Part shown: piece after piece, positions 32,259 through 45,103 of the stretch
Position numbering within the stretch: the first letter of the stretch is position 1
Layout: each line of letters begins with the position of its first letter
Origin: Pycnopodia helianthoides
Taxonomy: Eukaryota; Echinodermata; Asteroidea; Forcipulatida; Asteriidae
Assembly (NCBI GenBank): GCA_032158295.1
Contig: CM063260.1
Location: 5,403,501-5,467,500, forward strand
DNA: 64,000 nt
Reading direction: 5' to 3'
Notes under the pieces: model-generated
Database searches by the model: none
Told to the model about the DNA's origin: nothing
What the model saw: the letters and a program-made list of their open reading frames with translations, nothing else
Made by a program: the position numbers and the translations under genes

Positions 32259-35200
32259 ATGGCGGATAGTGAGTTAGCCGGCAAGTTGGCGAGAAGGGAA
32301 GCATTAAATGAAGGAGAAGAAGTCGAAGTAAATAAAAGGACGTTAGTTTTCAACCCGTACACGGAGTTCAAGGAGTTTAGCCGAAAAGAAATCAAGCAAT
32401 ATGAAAAGATGTTCAAGAAGTAAGTATCGAACAACCATTTTGGTTTTTTTCTTATACTTAGATCAATACAACCAAACCGAGGCTGGAGGTAAAATAGTCC
32501 CCACTTTTGAACAGGTCACTTGCTTGCGCAATTCACCCTCTTTTGATGAATGTTGGACCAAGGAGGAATCCTTCCTCCATGGTCGGACTTAATTTCTCTT
32601 TTAAAAAATCCTCTCCTCAAACTCAAAGGCTCAATCTAGCACTAGCTAGCTACAATCCCGGCCAAAATGCTTGGGCCACCCGTTCCTATAACGTTACAAT
32701 AACCATACAATAACCATTCCCTGTCTCACAATAAACATTCTCTCCCCCGTCCCCCGTCCCCCCGATCAATGTTGTCTGGAACGCAGAAGACCGTGCAACA
32801 ATGTGATTCAACATTGAAAGGGGGCAGGGGGGCCCAACGAGATATGGCCGGGATTGTAGACACGTACATGTGTCTGTCTACGCCTTTTGCTATGTTTAAT
32901 AATATTTATAATTACTGTACTAAAATATCAAAATATGTTTAAGTACAAGTTTTACGTTTACTAAGACCTATGACCTTTCTAACTAAGGTAACAAATATTG
33001 ACGGAGAAATGGTGGAGGTTGGACACAGCATTTTTTAAATCCATGATTCATGTTTTTTTTTATTTAATTGCTTCCAACCAATTATTTTAATAAATCATGT
33101 TAAAAAGTCAAATAAAATAACCTGTAATACATGTAATATGAATTTGATATTCTTCAAATTTAACCACAATCTGTCAGTGTCACACTACCATTTGATTTTG
33201 ATTAATTTATTCTGGTGGTAGGCCTATGTGCGTGGTACAGTCAGCGTACAGATTTTGAATGTGTTAGAAGAAGAGTGCTGCATCAGGCCGCTCCTTTCTC
33301 GACTAGCTATTTATGGCCAAAAAAATATGATATTTAAACTAGTTTTGGTCATAATGAGTGACATAAGATCATCAGATTCAACATCTATTCAATATGTACC
33401 AATTCGTATTCAAGTACAGTATTTAAAAGCACGGCCTCAAATTGTAAATGGAAATTACAACGATTTAGTTTGGGTAGGACAAACTTTAGTAAAGTAAAAT
33501 GAAAATAGACTAAGGCCAAGTTTTAATCACCAGTTGAATGTCCTTTTTTCGTTTCCAAAATTGTTGTTTCTTTTAAATACCAAGGGTAAAAAAATATATA
33601 TTGAATCAATAATTTTACACCGGACACCAATGGCGGCCTTGCATATTTATGAAATAATGATAATAATGTACTGTACATGTACGTATAATTCAAAAAACAC
33701 ACTTGCAAAATAAGGAACTATATTCACCAGGAAAAAACAACAACACATATAATGCACCATTCCAAGAAGAAAAGCATTGTGAATACTGGAGATCTCCAAA
33801 CATTTAGTTTGTCTCAATCCATATTGTAAAGAAATGACGAGTCAATCCATCCAAGAAATCTCACTGTCCGACTGTACAATTTACAGACAGTCAGACACTG
33901 CACTGAGCAAAATTATCAACAAAATCTGAAGAAGACATTAAGTACTCAATAGAGTCTAGATACAAAATGTGTACGTGTTATGTATACATGTACTGTGTGA
34001 CTTGACAGTGTCATCAATCTTCCATTTTGTGCACATAATGGATAGTGTTGCAGGTTGTGTTTTTTACATTATGGATACAAAATGGTCACACAATCTTGAC
34101 ACGTGTCTGGGATTTTAGTTCAAGTGATGCAAATTAAATTACGCTGAGAAGTTTTACTCCCTTTTTTCCTTTCTTTTTTACAAATGCAGATAGTGACACA
34201 TAAAAACTTAGGCTATTTAGAGCAGCATAATATACTACCTACATTTAAAAACCTGATTTCTGTTTTTTTTATCGCCTCAGAAAATCAGGCAGATTATTTT
34301 ATTTTATTTTTTGTTTTCAATGGTTAAATATCATGCCTGTTAGAGAAGGGATGTTTTTTATTCTCTTTGATTGTTATCCCCATTTTTGGGTTGTAGATCA
34401 ACATCTGGCAAAAGCCCAGGCAGGATCTGCTCATCACAGTTTATATTACACAGGCCAACTTCCTGTTTGGAACAATGAGCGTATTTTACTCTCAACTCTT
34501 CCAATCAGGAAGTAATGTTTCCATTTATTTTAAAGTCTACAATAGAAACCAACAGATTGTGAGTTGGAAGACCAAGTAAAATATGCCCAGTTAATGAGAT
34601 TGGCTTGTTCAGTTTGCCCAATATACTTCTGTTCATCTTGTAATCATTACAAAGATAATATGGTAAAGAAAACAAAATGCCTAATTGCGATTATTCTGGT
34701 AGCCCTGACCATTCCTACAAAAACAAGGAGCTGCCAACTGTGGAGCATGGAGGAATTTCCGCCCTGCATGCATTGGAGGAACAGACATGAGCATTCAACC
34801 AATTCTACCTCCCTGATTCAACCGAAAAGTATCTGCCTTTTAAACATGCTACATAACTAGCTCTAAGGCTAGAAGAACAACTTTAAAACAGAGCCTTAGG
34901 CCATTCCCACCAAGTAAAAAAATACACTGGTCAGTTGATCGTCCTGGTTTTTTCAGAAAGAGGATGATGAGGGTCCTTTTAGTTTAGATTTTTTATTATT
35001 ATTTGTTCAAGGAGGAAAAAGCCAGACTAAAAATTTGCTGGCTTTATAGAACTAAGAAGTCTAAAACATGGTCACATGAAATTAATCGTTGAAAGAATGG
35101 TGGCAAGATTAAGCAAAATACACTATTTTCATTTATTATTATTATTTTTGGGGGGGAGGAGGGTGGGGGAAGGCTGCGGTTTCAAAAAAGGATGAGAGAG

Positions 35201-38200
35201 GAGAAGATCAACTGGTGTTTTTTTTTACTTGGCCTTACAAACGCACAAGCGTACAGTACCAGCCAAACATGTTCAAAGCATCAAAGGAACAACACCAACA
35301 AATTTGATGTCACATTCTTCCTGTTATACTGTACATACTGTATGATGTATTGTTCCCATGTTCTGTAGCTCCAGTTCTAATCTAAACAACCTTGACTACC
35401 ATACAAGTAGGTACTGTGAACATTAGATGATTTCCTTGAAGTAAAAGAATGCCAGGGCCTGTGTACCTTTGGCAAACACCTTGGGTTTTGATGGTTATTA
35501 TTGTGTACATATTACCATGATTGTCCTTCTATTGCTCAGACCATGATGCTCAGACAGACCATTGCTTCAATAGACCATAGAGAAAGGATAGACCAACCAC
35601 CAGGACTGCCCTTATCAGTAACATAACAGTCAGTTTGTATGACACTGTTGATAGGACCACTACAGGTGTTGACACATTGGATAGCACTCCAGTGATAATG
35701 GGAAGATAAAGGGTATCAAAGACTGAAACTATTGTCTGGCCTTTGCGGATTACTAATCGTGCAGTGAGGGCATGCATGGTTTAGGGATATAGACCCATTT
35801 CATGATGCACAGCGCACTTGCACTACCTCTCTATGCACACACCTATCCTGTACATCCTGTCCGCCATTTTGGGAGTCATTAGGGTAGTATTGTAGGAAAC
35901 ATTTTTTTAATCCATGGTGAAACAGTGCTTCAATTCAAATGAATAAACTGCTAGACATGTGTACTGGCGTGTTGTGGCCAAGGGGTCAAGCGCACTGGTT
36001 AACTCAAACTCAAGTGATTCTGATCAGTAGAGTGTGGGTTCGAGTCCCGGTCTTGACACTTGTCCTCAAGCAAGACACATTGCTTCGTCCTCGGATGGGA
36101 CGTAAAGCTGTTGAGCCCTTGTGTTGTGTAACGCACTTAAAAGAAACTAGTTACACTATAGACCGTTGCACCATAAGAGAAGGGGTTTTGCCACTTTGGG
36201 GCAGTGGCTTCTGAATTCGCCGCAGCACTTTGTTAACACTTACATGGTGTTACATTTAATGGGTCTCATAATTCATAAACTTCCAAAATCTGTCTAGAAA
36301 TGGATAATTTCATAGAGCTTCTTAAGCACAAAAAGTAGCTCAGCAACACAAACTTAAATGCTTACCACAATAAGGTTACCAGCCAAACTACCATGTTACA
36401 TGTACAATTTGTGACTGGTATCCTGCCCATTTTTGCTTAGCAGAAAATTATTAAGAAATATTTTCTGCTTTAAAGCAGGGCTCTCTATAAAATTTGGCCC
36501 TGATAGCAGCTTTCTGTTCAAACTGATCATTTACACCATCCTTGAACCGTGGCAAAAGGAATTTTTAAACAAGACCTGATGCTTCATTCTTGTTGGGGAA
36601 TCGCATTTTTGCCTTGGGGGGCATGGTACAGGGCACCTCTATGAGAGAAATAAGACAATTTGTACTGGAATATTTCAAAGGGCACTGTGGCAATGACCAG
36701 GGGCATGGAGGCATTGAAGCGTTGCCTCCATGAAAAGTGTCAGACCTGCTTGAAAAAAAATTCAAAAGGTGAAGTCTACAACAAAATTCCTGAGGGAGAA
36801 CATCATCCTAAATGAAGACTGAAATGTGACAGCTGTTCAGTTTCAGACTATTTGCTGAACCATATCTTCAGACAACCATGAGACAACAAACAGACAAGGA
36901 GGTTTTTTTTTACGGTTGGATTCCCCTTCCAAGCAAAGAACAGATGATTAGGAGTGACTCATCACTCAAGACCCAGGTGGTCATAACTGGCTTTTAATTA
37001 CAAGTCATTGATAAACATAATGTTAATTGGGACGCTTTGTCTCTAGACCCTACACAGGGCAGTGTGGAAAGAGAGGTACTAGACCAAGTATTATTATTAT
37101 TTTTTTCAATGAATACAACTGTAGCCTATTTAAATTTGATGGTAACTGGGTGTTCACATTGTGATGATGCAAAGTGTTAAATTTGTTGTCCGATAGACAG
37201 ACTTACCAAAGGTGTGCACGGCAAAAGGTTGTAAGCAACTAAGGTGCAAAATTGTGTTATATGAAGACCGAGTGTGAAAGTTTGATTGGTTTTATGTCAT
37301 TCATAAGTCATTGTAGTAAAGTCAAACTCCACATGAGAATGTGAAAACATTTCTTTGGAGTATTTCTAGCATCAAAAAGGACAGTTTTATACCCTATTGT
37401 TGTTTCAAAATAGCCATGCTGTTGCTTACGCCCTTCTGCTTGAGGAAAACAAGACTTTTAACCAAGTGTGGCCATCTTGGTTTTTTCTGACATGCAGTAC
37501 ACATAAACCAAAACGAGTACACCATGTCCGATATGGGGCAGAGGGTACTCCCCCCCCCCCCCCCACTGTTCCCGTACACACTAAAGTCTCCCTAAAGTCC
37601 TCTAAGAATTCCTGAGATTCCAAGCACACAGTGAAGACACAATAGGGGGGAGGGAACCACCATGCCCCCATATCAAGCACAAAATGAAAATGAGGCTCAA
37701 TGTGAAAATGGACAGGTTCCATTTTCAGTTTGACAACAAACCCTTGTAATGCTTATATAGTGTATAAAAGGAACCTGACTTTAAGATGGCAGGTCTATTT
37801 TGACCGATATTATTGTGTTGTCAAGGACTGAATTAGGATGACAGTTGGTGGGTACGCAGCCGAGGGATAGGGGATTCAAACTGAGTCATCACTCAGCAGG
37901 GATTGGACTATGTGTGTGTTTCATGTGGCGGTGACAGGCTCATTGGATATCATTAGATGCTATTGAAAGAAGGGGGGGTTTTGTTGTTGATCTCCCGTTG
38001 TCTTGATTAAACCGGTGTCGTTACGTGCAGCTGCATGCTGTGTGTGATGAAAATAGTCGCAGGATTCAACAAACTGAGTCATCAGTCAGTGGGGATTTGA
38101 GTGTTGGGACAGTGAGTAGGGGAGCTGTGTATAGGTGAGGGGTCCCATAGATAAATGGAAATTATTCATAAAGGGTTGTGTTTAATTGGTTTACAGATCA

Positions 38201-41200
38201 AATACTGTTTGCTCATAGTCGATTTTAAGATGATGAAAGGTGCTGGTAACCAGTGTAATTAGACTTAGAGTTCCTCTGTTTAATCTAAATGGGGCACAGG
38301 GTATAACATGTATTTTGGGTTGGAATACAGTGTACAGTGACATGTATTTTTAACCCTCTTGCAGTCGATCTCACGAAACTTTACACAACTGCGTAAGTCC
38401 ACTTGCGCACGATTTCTTGTGTTAGTGGTGCACAATGCAAGCAATAGATGTTGCACAAGTGGACTTGCGCAGTTGCGTAAAGTTTCATGAAATTGGCAGC
38501 TGGTACCATCAGTAAAATCATGCTTGAATAATAGGTGCACTATGCGAGACTGACGTACATGGTGTCATGTGGCATACCTGTAGGCAAATACACCGTACAT
38601 AGTCAACCCTCCTACTGTCCATCCAATATTATCCACTGTGGTTTTGAAGGATAGACGCACTAGGCCTGCCTGCAAAGTGCGATGATATCATGTGGTGATT
38701 GCTAAGTTACACTGTACACAGTACACAAATGACTTGCACTCGGTTAATTCAGTGCACAGCTGTGCTATCACACACAACCCTTGCATTTGAAATAATTTCA
38801 AATGTTTTGTCAACTTGCTAGAATATGTCACTAAGTAAAAGTGGGAGGATTAAAATCTAAATGACCAATGGTACATGTATATTGGACACAGGGTACAGTT
38901 TGGGGATACTACACTATGTGGTGTGTCGTGGTCGAATTAGTTGATTTTGGAGAATTGGGGCCATTTCCGGCAAGGAGTGTCTAAGGTATTCAGGTCGTAA
39001 GGAAACCTGCTCTAATACTTTGTCTCTGTATCTTCTTTTTTGTGCAGATATGACACCGACAACAATCACTACATAGAACTGATGGAGTTAAAGTTAATGA
39101 TGGAAGCCCTGGGAGCCCCACAGACCCACCGGGCACTTAAAGACATGATCAAAGAAGTAGATGAAGACCTCGATAATAGAATATCATACAGAGAGGTAAT
39201 CTTCAAGTCTTTGCTTCAATGTTGTGTTTTTTAAACTGTCACCCTTGTGAAACAAGGAACAACAAAGACTGTCTGTTTTTTCAATTTCGCATAGTCTGTT
39301 GCATCCATTGTCATTGAAGGTATTGGCTGCGCTTCAAAAAGTGTCCTGTTTTTCTAGTGGAAGTTCACTAATCTTTTGAAAAGTTGGCTTAACCCGAATA
39401 CGAAGTAACAACCAAAATTTTGTTCTGCTGACGAACAGAGTTTACTGTTTGAAACTTTGAGTGATCACCCGGCCGGTTCTTCCCGGAACCACATATACCC
39501 ACTAAATTAAGAGGTTATTAAGCCGGTTATAAAGAGCACTGTTATAAAGAGGTTCTGCTTTAAATAAAGAGTACATTCTGAAGTACTGAATCTCATTTCT
39601 ACTTTGTTTTTCTGTCCTCTTATAACAGCGTTCCTTTTATTTAGAGGTAACTTGGCCAGTCACAGCAACCTTGTTAAAATGAGAGTCAACTGTATATGTG
39701 CCACCACAAACCTTCATCTCGCTAAACCTCAACCATGCAAACCTCCATAAATCATTTTGAAGTATTTTTTGTTTTCTTTGCAGTTTTTGCTGATTTTCCG
39801 CAAGGCAGCGGCGGGTGAGCTGGATACTGACAGTGGACTCAGTGCATTGGCCAGGTTAACGGAAATAGATGTTGACAAGGAAGGCGTAGGGGGCGCGAAG
39901 ACCTTCTTCGAAGCTAAGGTTGGTCTTTGAGTTCTGATCAATCACAGCTCTCCATTTTTACCATTGTTGCCCCCAAATACAGTCGGGGCTCATAATAATA
40001 GATAATACTCAGTTTTTAAATAGCACTTTATCTACCAACATCCCAAAGTGCTTATTACGTTTTAGACAGGTATGTTAAGTTCTTCAATTATGAGACCCAT
40101 TGATATAGCACCTTGTAAGGGTTTGCAAGGTGATGTGATGTAATCTGCTGCCAACCATGCTTGAAACACCGGGGTAAACCCCTTCTCTTAATGTTGAGTG
40201 TACTGGGTTCTTTGTACACAACACACGGGACCAACAGCTTTATGTCCCATCCGAAGGACAAAGCAATAATGGTTTAGTGTCTTGCATGAGGACACAGGTG
40301 TCAAGACCGAGACTCAATCCCACTGCTGATCAGAAACACCAGAGCACTTGACTGCTGGACCATGCCCACATTTTAAGAAAATGTTCACAAGGGTGATCAC
40401 ATTACATTGAACACAGACATCAGAAATCAGATTTTAAGAAATTCTACTAAAAAGATTAAGAAAACCAGATTTTGAAAATACCCGTGGCAGGTGAATGTAA
40501 TGTAAGTCTCCATACCCACAAGGTCTTGTAGCTCAACGGATCGAACAATAATTTTACCCTTAATGACTTCTGTCTCCCTTAAAGAAAGGGTAGCTGTTGC
40601 AAACCAGGCATGGAATTACATAGAGGCCACAGAGCTAAGGCCATGCCCTCTGTTGCACTGAGCTTAGCCTTGGTGCCCCTTCGATAGTTTCCCACAGACT
40701 TTAAGATTTTCCAATGGAAGTGCCCTTTGCAAAATGAAAATGGCCTGGCCCTTGTAACGATAAAATTCCAGGCCTGGCAAACTGCTCGATGCTAACCAAA
40801 ATGACGTGTGTTTTAAAAGCGCAAGTGGTAATGGGCATGTTTCAATCCTAACAGAGTCTTTCTCTAAGGCAAAATGACAACACAACACACACCAACAAGT
40901 AGGTTATTGTAACAGAAGTAGTTGGGGGATGGGGTAAATTTGCTGAACCTTTCGAGGAAGTTTTGACTTGAAGAGCTGAAGAATAAATTAGTCAATCTTA
41001 GAACAAATGTGTGATGGGAAAAAACACTTGGCAGTCATTTGAAGTTATTCCATGTTTTTGATAACTAATTATAACAATTAATAACAATTTGTGGTTCTAT
41101 GATTGGCAGAAGGCAGCTGCTCATTTGAACCCCACCTTTGTCTGACCTAAAATCTGACCCTGATCTACTCAGTTTATAAAATAAGTATTTTGCCCTTGTC

Positions 41201-42090
41201 CTTTTCCCTTCCTGTCAGTGAGCCTGGCTCTCTCCCTCTGTCTTCCACCATTTCCTCTAGATGACTTATTCAGAGGAAGTCTGGGTAATACTACCCACTT
41301 CCTCAACCTTTGTGTCGCTGACCTTTCAACTTTTGAACTCATGAATTATGCATGGTTTGGCAAAGCGGCTCGTTCCTTTTACAATGAGTGTGTCATTATG
41401 ACCTTTGAACGATAGAGATGAATATTTAGTGGATGGGCTTGCAGACAGTGGAAGTTGACCAAACGACCTTTGAATCTTCGAACTTGAGAATACATGTATG
41501 AATGGCATTCAAGAAAGGAAATGCCTACACTGTATGTACATGTTAGTAACATTACACCATTATTTTGGGGTATTTTTTTACCCATACACTATAATGTATA
41601 AGGTTTGCCCTTAACGTTTTCAGTGACCGGCAAGCAGGACCAGGGCCCAATTTCATAGAGCTGCTTAAGCACAAAATATTGCTTAACAATTGCCTACTAA
41701 GCAGAAATCAGCAGGATACCAGTCACAAATTGTACATGTGGTATGGTAGTTGGCTGGTAACCTTATTCTGGTAGGCATAATTTTGTTGTGCTTAGCTACT
41801 TTTTGTGCTTAAGCAGCTGTATGAAATTGGGCCCAGAGTGAGAAATCACGTTGCTTATTAAACATCAGTGTGAAATATAATAATGTTCTTTATCCCCAAT
41901 GCAATTATTACATTTATAAGGCAATGTTATATTTTCTTCTTCTTGATGCGTACAGATCAACGAGCAGACACAAGTCAAGAAGTTTGAGGAGGAGATAAGA
42001 CAAGAGCAAGAGGAGAAGAAGCAAGAAGAGGAAGACAAGAAAAAGAGAAGAGCAGAGTTCAAAGCCAAACAAGCAGCCTTCAAAGTCTAG
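32259..42090 (+). CDS. EFHD2: EF-hand domain protein, swiprosin/EFHD1-EFHD2 family
   Basis: Four coding exons on the plus strand: 32259-32419, 39048-39195, 39784-39918 and 41956-42090 (stop TAG). Junctions are GT-AG and the frame is continuous for 192 residues, shorter than the roughly 240 of vertebrate EFHD1/EFHD2 because the disordered N-terminus is short. The start codon sits in CACCATGG, a good Kozak context. Two canonical EF-hand loops are visible: DTDNNHYIELME at 56-67 and DEDLDNRISYRE at 92-103, each with acidic positions 1, 3 and 12. The segment FLLIFRKAAAGEL and then ARLTEIDV are hallmarks of the family. Residues about 150-190 form a Glu/Lys-rich coiled coil. The known family binds Ca2+ and F-actin. 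Which of EFHD1 or EFHD2 is closer cannot be decided by eye; a single invertebrate orthologue is likely. Intron 1 is 6.6 kb and repeat-rich. Confidence 0.93.
35961..36240 (+). repeat. tRNA-derived SINE
   Basis: Box A-like GGCCAAGGGGTCAAGCGC and box B GGTTCGAGTCCCGG near 36033, followed by a body with CAAGCAAGACACATTGCTTC and GATGGGACGTAAAGCTGTTG. An antisense copy is at 40095-40372. Confidence 0.8.
36302..36500. repeat. GGGCCCAATTTCAT-family MITE, degenerate
   Basis: It begins AATTTCATAGAGCTTCTTAAGCA and ends ATAAAATTTGGCCC. Internal GGTTACCAGCCAA is shared with the other copies. Confidence 0.75.
37510..37690. repeat. Inverted repeat with a C15 core
   Basis: GATATGGGGC near 37529 and its inverse GCCCCCATATC near 37666 flank a run of 15 C (37550-37564) and a later G-run. 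A related element with an 18-G run is at 57575-57715. Confidence 0.75.
38371..38490. repeat. Hairpin element, 39-bp arms
   Basis: Arms 38371-38409 and 38452-38490 are inverse complements with four mismatches by eye; core CAAGTGGACTTGCGCA. The loop is 42 bases. Confidence 0.85.
40095..40372 (-). repeat. tRNA-derived SINE, antisense copy
   Basis: The reverse complement shares the tRNA-like head and the GATGGGACATAAAGCTGTTGG block of the copy at 35961. It sits in EFHD intron 3. Confidence 0.8.
40605..40777. repeat. CAGGCCTGGAATT palindromic repeat
   Basis: It begins CAGGCATGGAATTACA and ends AAAATTCCAGGCCTGG, with CCTCTGTTGCACTGAG and TTCCAATGGAAGTGCCC inside. Confidence 0.8.
41643..41834. repeat. 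GGGCCCAATTTCAT-family MITE, well preserved
   Basis: Starts GGGCCCAATTTCATAGAGCT and ends with the near-perfect inverse; 192 bp; in EFHD intron 3, 120 bases upstream of the last exon. Other copies are at 36302, 55348, 56491, 59970 and 60175. Confidence 0.88.
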
Positions 42091-42365
42091 AGCTATTAAT
42101 CAGGGTGATTTTTTATAAGTCCATTAAGTGCTGCCAAAATAGAAAATTTCACTCCTTTTCTTCAGGTCTTGTTTTGTATCTTAAGCTTTACTTCTTACTC
42201 TCCATCTCCCTGGAGCAATATATTAGATCCCGTCTCAGTCTAAGGAAGATCAAACACCATATGGTGGACGCAACACTCCAAATTGCTGGACTGTGACTAA
42301 GGTGGTATGTAGATGCCTGATTCCATGTGAAACATGGTCAGTTAATTGGTGCAGTCCTCAGTCCC

Positions 42366-42371
42366 AATAAA
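42366..42371 (+). promoter_or_regulatory. Candidate polyadenylation signal of EFHD
   Basis: AATAAA about 275 bases after the stop codon. Later AATAAA motifs exist, so the real 3' end is uncertain. Confidence 0.35.
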
Positions 42372-43479
42372 ACCAAACACAACATCAGGTCTCAAAATTA
42401 ACACAGGACCGCAGGCCCATGGCCAGTGATTTTAGCGTCAGGCCAGTAAACTCACAACCGGACAAGCCCGGTGGTCTTGTGTTTTTTAAATAACTAGGCT
42501 ACCTCATTGTGTAATATCTTTGTGAAAAAATGTTTGGCTATGAATCTGATAAATATCTTTCAATTCTGTGGAGTGCGTAAGTGTACTTACTCATAAGACA
42601 AATGGGATAGATCTTCCCTTGGGGCTTGTTCAACTCATTTTGGTCCAGTGAAATGTTGAGCTACAAGCCCTGCAGTCTTGTGGATTTGCCTCTCAAATTG
42701 GAGCCCTGGACATGTAGTTGGGTAGGAGATGGTCAGGTTTAAACCGTTTCTTGTTATGCAATTGTCACATTAGCTTGTAGACCTTCATCCAATGTGTCCC
42801 ATGTTGGTTGGGTTCCCAGTACATGTACACAGAAAGGGTTGATTCACAGATCTACAAAAAGGGTCCAGACTATATTTGCGTTTTGGTCAGGTTTTGAACT
42901 TTTTGTTTTAAAAACAAAGACACAACGGCTTTCCCTATCTATACCCAAACAGCAGCCAGTCTCCACTCTGAGATTGTTTGTACAACAAACAGAAAGAGTG
43001 TGTTCATTTTTTTCATCAAAAATACTCTCAAAGTTGGTCTTCCTTGCTCTATGTTAGGAGTGATATTTTGTTCTTGAAAAGTTGGAAATTCTGTATCTTT
43101 TTATTTTTTTATTTGTCAGTACAAAATTGGACAAGAGGACTTTGGAAGTGAATGGTTCATGACTAAAGAATCACCCTGTGTCACATTGCCCATTAGTTGT
43201 ATTATTAATAGTTCCTCACTTTGGGGAAAGCAACTTTTACCAGTCGTCTTCCCTGGTTCACAGCATCTGTCAAACTGAACACACGCTCGATTTATAGATG
43301 TTGCCAAACAGTAACACTTGTCAGATGTTTTCACATTTTGCACAAAAACAGCACGCAGTTGCAGTACGAACCTTAAACTTGTAGTTGGTCATGGTCAGAG
43401 TTAATGGCAAGTATTGGATTGCCCAATACAAACTGTTGTTTTAAAGGGGGGACTGTGGTGTCCATCATAGCATGCCTGC

Positions 43480-43641
43480 GGCTGTACATGGAATTATGAG
43501 CTCTAAACCTGTTACTGCCTGTGCACACTGGCCGTCACATAACAATGTAATAATGATGGTGCCAATTGTGATGTGACAGGCAGCATGGTGCTTGTGTGTG
43601 GACAGTAACTGGATTAGAGTTCATAATTCCATGTACAGCCC
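43480..43641. repeat. Hairpin element, arms of about 48 bp
   Basis: GGCTGTACATGGAATTATGA at the left end is inverted at the right end, and pairing continues inward through GTTACTG. 162 bp in all. Confidence 0.85.
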
Positions 43642-44939
43642 TCGGGGGCCAGGGGCTGATTTCACAAAGAGCTGAGATTGATCTTAACTGCAAAGCAAAG
43701 TGTGATGTCACAATTGCAAATCACTACGGCAATACCGACAACTCATGAGACCCTACTTCGTGATTTAATTTACGCTGAGTCCGGTTGGGTAAGCTTTGAA
43801 ATCTGGCTCCTACCAGGTAAAGATTGTGGCACCATTTTCTAACAGTGTGCAACACATCCATGTGATCAGCATGCAAATAAAAAAATGAGATCTCCTAATG
43901 AAAGTATGAGACCTCCCAGTGTTTACCGAGGACTTTGTGTAATGGTCTATACATTGCGGTCACTGGCTAAAATAGAAACTTTCATGTAGCGACTACTAGT
44001 TTAACATTACCGCTCGTAGAAACTCACCACTGCATCACCCATGGGTGCTGGTAGTGCAGTTCGTAGGTTTGATAGATGTATCTAGCACTTGCCCAAGTCT
44101 TGTCACTAACGATGCAGCTATAAATTGTAACCAATTACCAGATGTCAATTGTAATTAATTACAAGGATGTCCACTGATTTCCATAAATGGGAAGAGGGAG
44201 AAACTTAAATATTATATATTGATCAGTAATTAAAAGGTTCAAACATAAGTGGACAAACATTCCTTCGCCATTAAAACCAACTTTTATCTTGTAATTTAAT
44301 AGTGTTTGTATCCTTTTTTTTGGAAAAAAACCTTGACGATTTCATCTCTGTCTTGTCAAACTAAAGAGTATCATTTATTTTTCTGACATGCTTTGCCGCG
44401 CGCTTTTTAACCATTACTTAGTTTTTGAACATCTTGAGAAAGCAGGCTTTGACTTGCCTATGTATTTACTTACTGTAACCCACCAGTTTTTATTACATTA
44501 AAACGAGTGTACATGTATCTTGTGTGACTATTTTTTACTACTTTTACTAAATTACATGTAACCTGTTTCAGGTAGACAGATGGTGATGTTAAAATACAAG
44601 GAATTTATTATCAGGAATCTTTGTAATTAGAGAAAATAACTGACCTAATTTTGTTTTTCGAAAAGCTTTCTGTTTTTAAACCAGTTTTTCTCAGCTTCTG
44701 AGAAAAAGAGTCGGGGACTTGCAAGATATAGAAGGTACAACAGTGGTATTAAGGCAAAACATTACTTTTAACCCTCCTATTAGTGGTGTTATCTTCAGTA
44801 AGTTGTGCAATCCTTTGAAACCATTAGAATTAGATGGCATGGGTTGTGTATTGTGTCACAACTGTGCACGGAACTACACAGGCAGTACATAACTTTATGT
44901 GTCGGTGCTGTGTTAATGCATTCACAATGACATGATATC

Positions 44940-45103
44940 ATATGGCATTGTTATGCAAAACCACAGTGGATGATATTATGGTCAAACAGTTGACTGTGCC
45001 CTATGTAGATACAACCCCCATGTGATGTCATATTACATGCTGGCATAATTTATTATTCAAAACCAGTGGATAATATTGAATGGTCAGACAGTAGGAGGGT
45101 TAA
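44940..45103. repeat. CAGACAGTAGGAGGGTT-type repeat cluster
   Basis: Two or three units with AAAACCA(CA)GTGGATGATATT followed by GGTCAGACAG, matching the cluster at 11.1-11.6 kb. Confidence 0.7.

Larger units (their letters stand above)
32420..39047 (+). other. Intron 1 of the EFHD gene
   Basis: 6.6 kb, from GTAAGT at 32420 to TGTGCAG at 39047. It holds a SINE (35961-36240), a GGGCCCAATTTCAT-type MITE (36302-36500), a C-run repeat (37510-37690), a hairpin (38371-38490) and a short dispersed motif near 38600. No coding exon was found. Confidence 0.8.
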
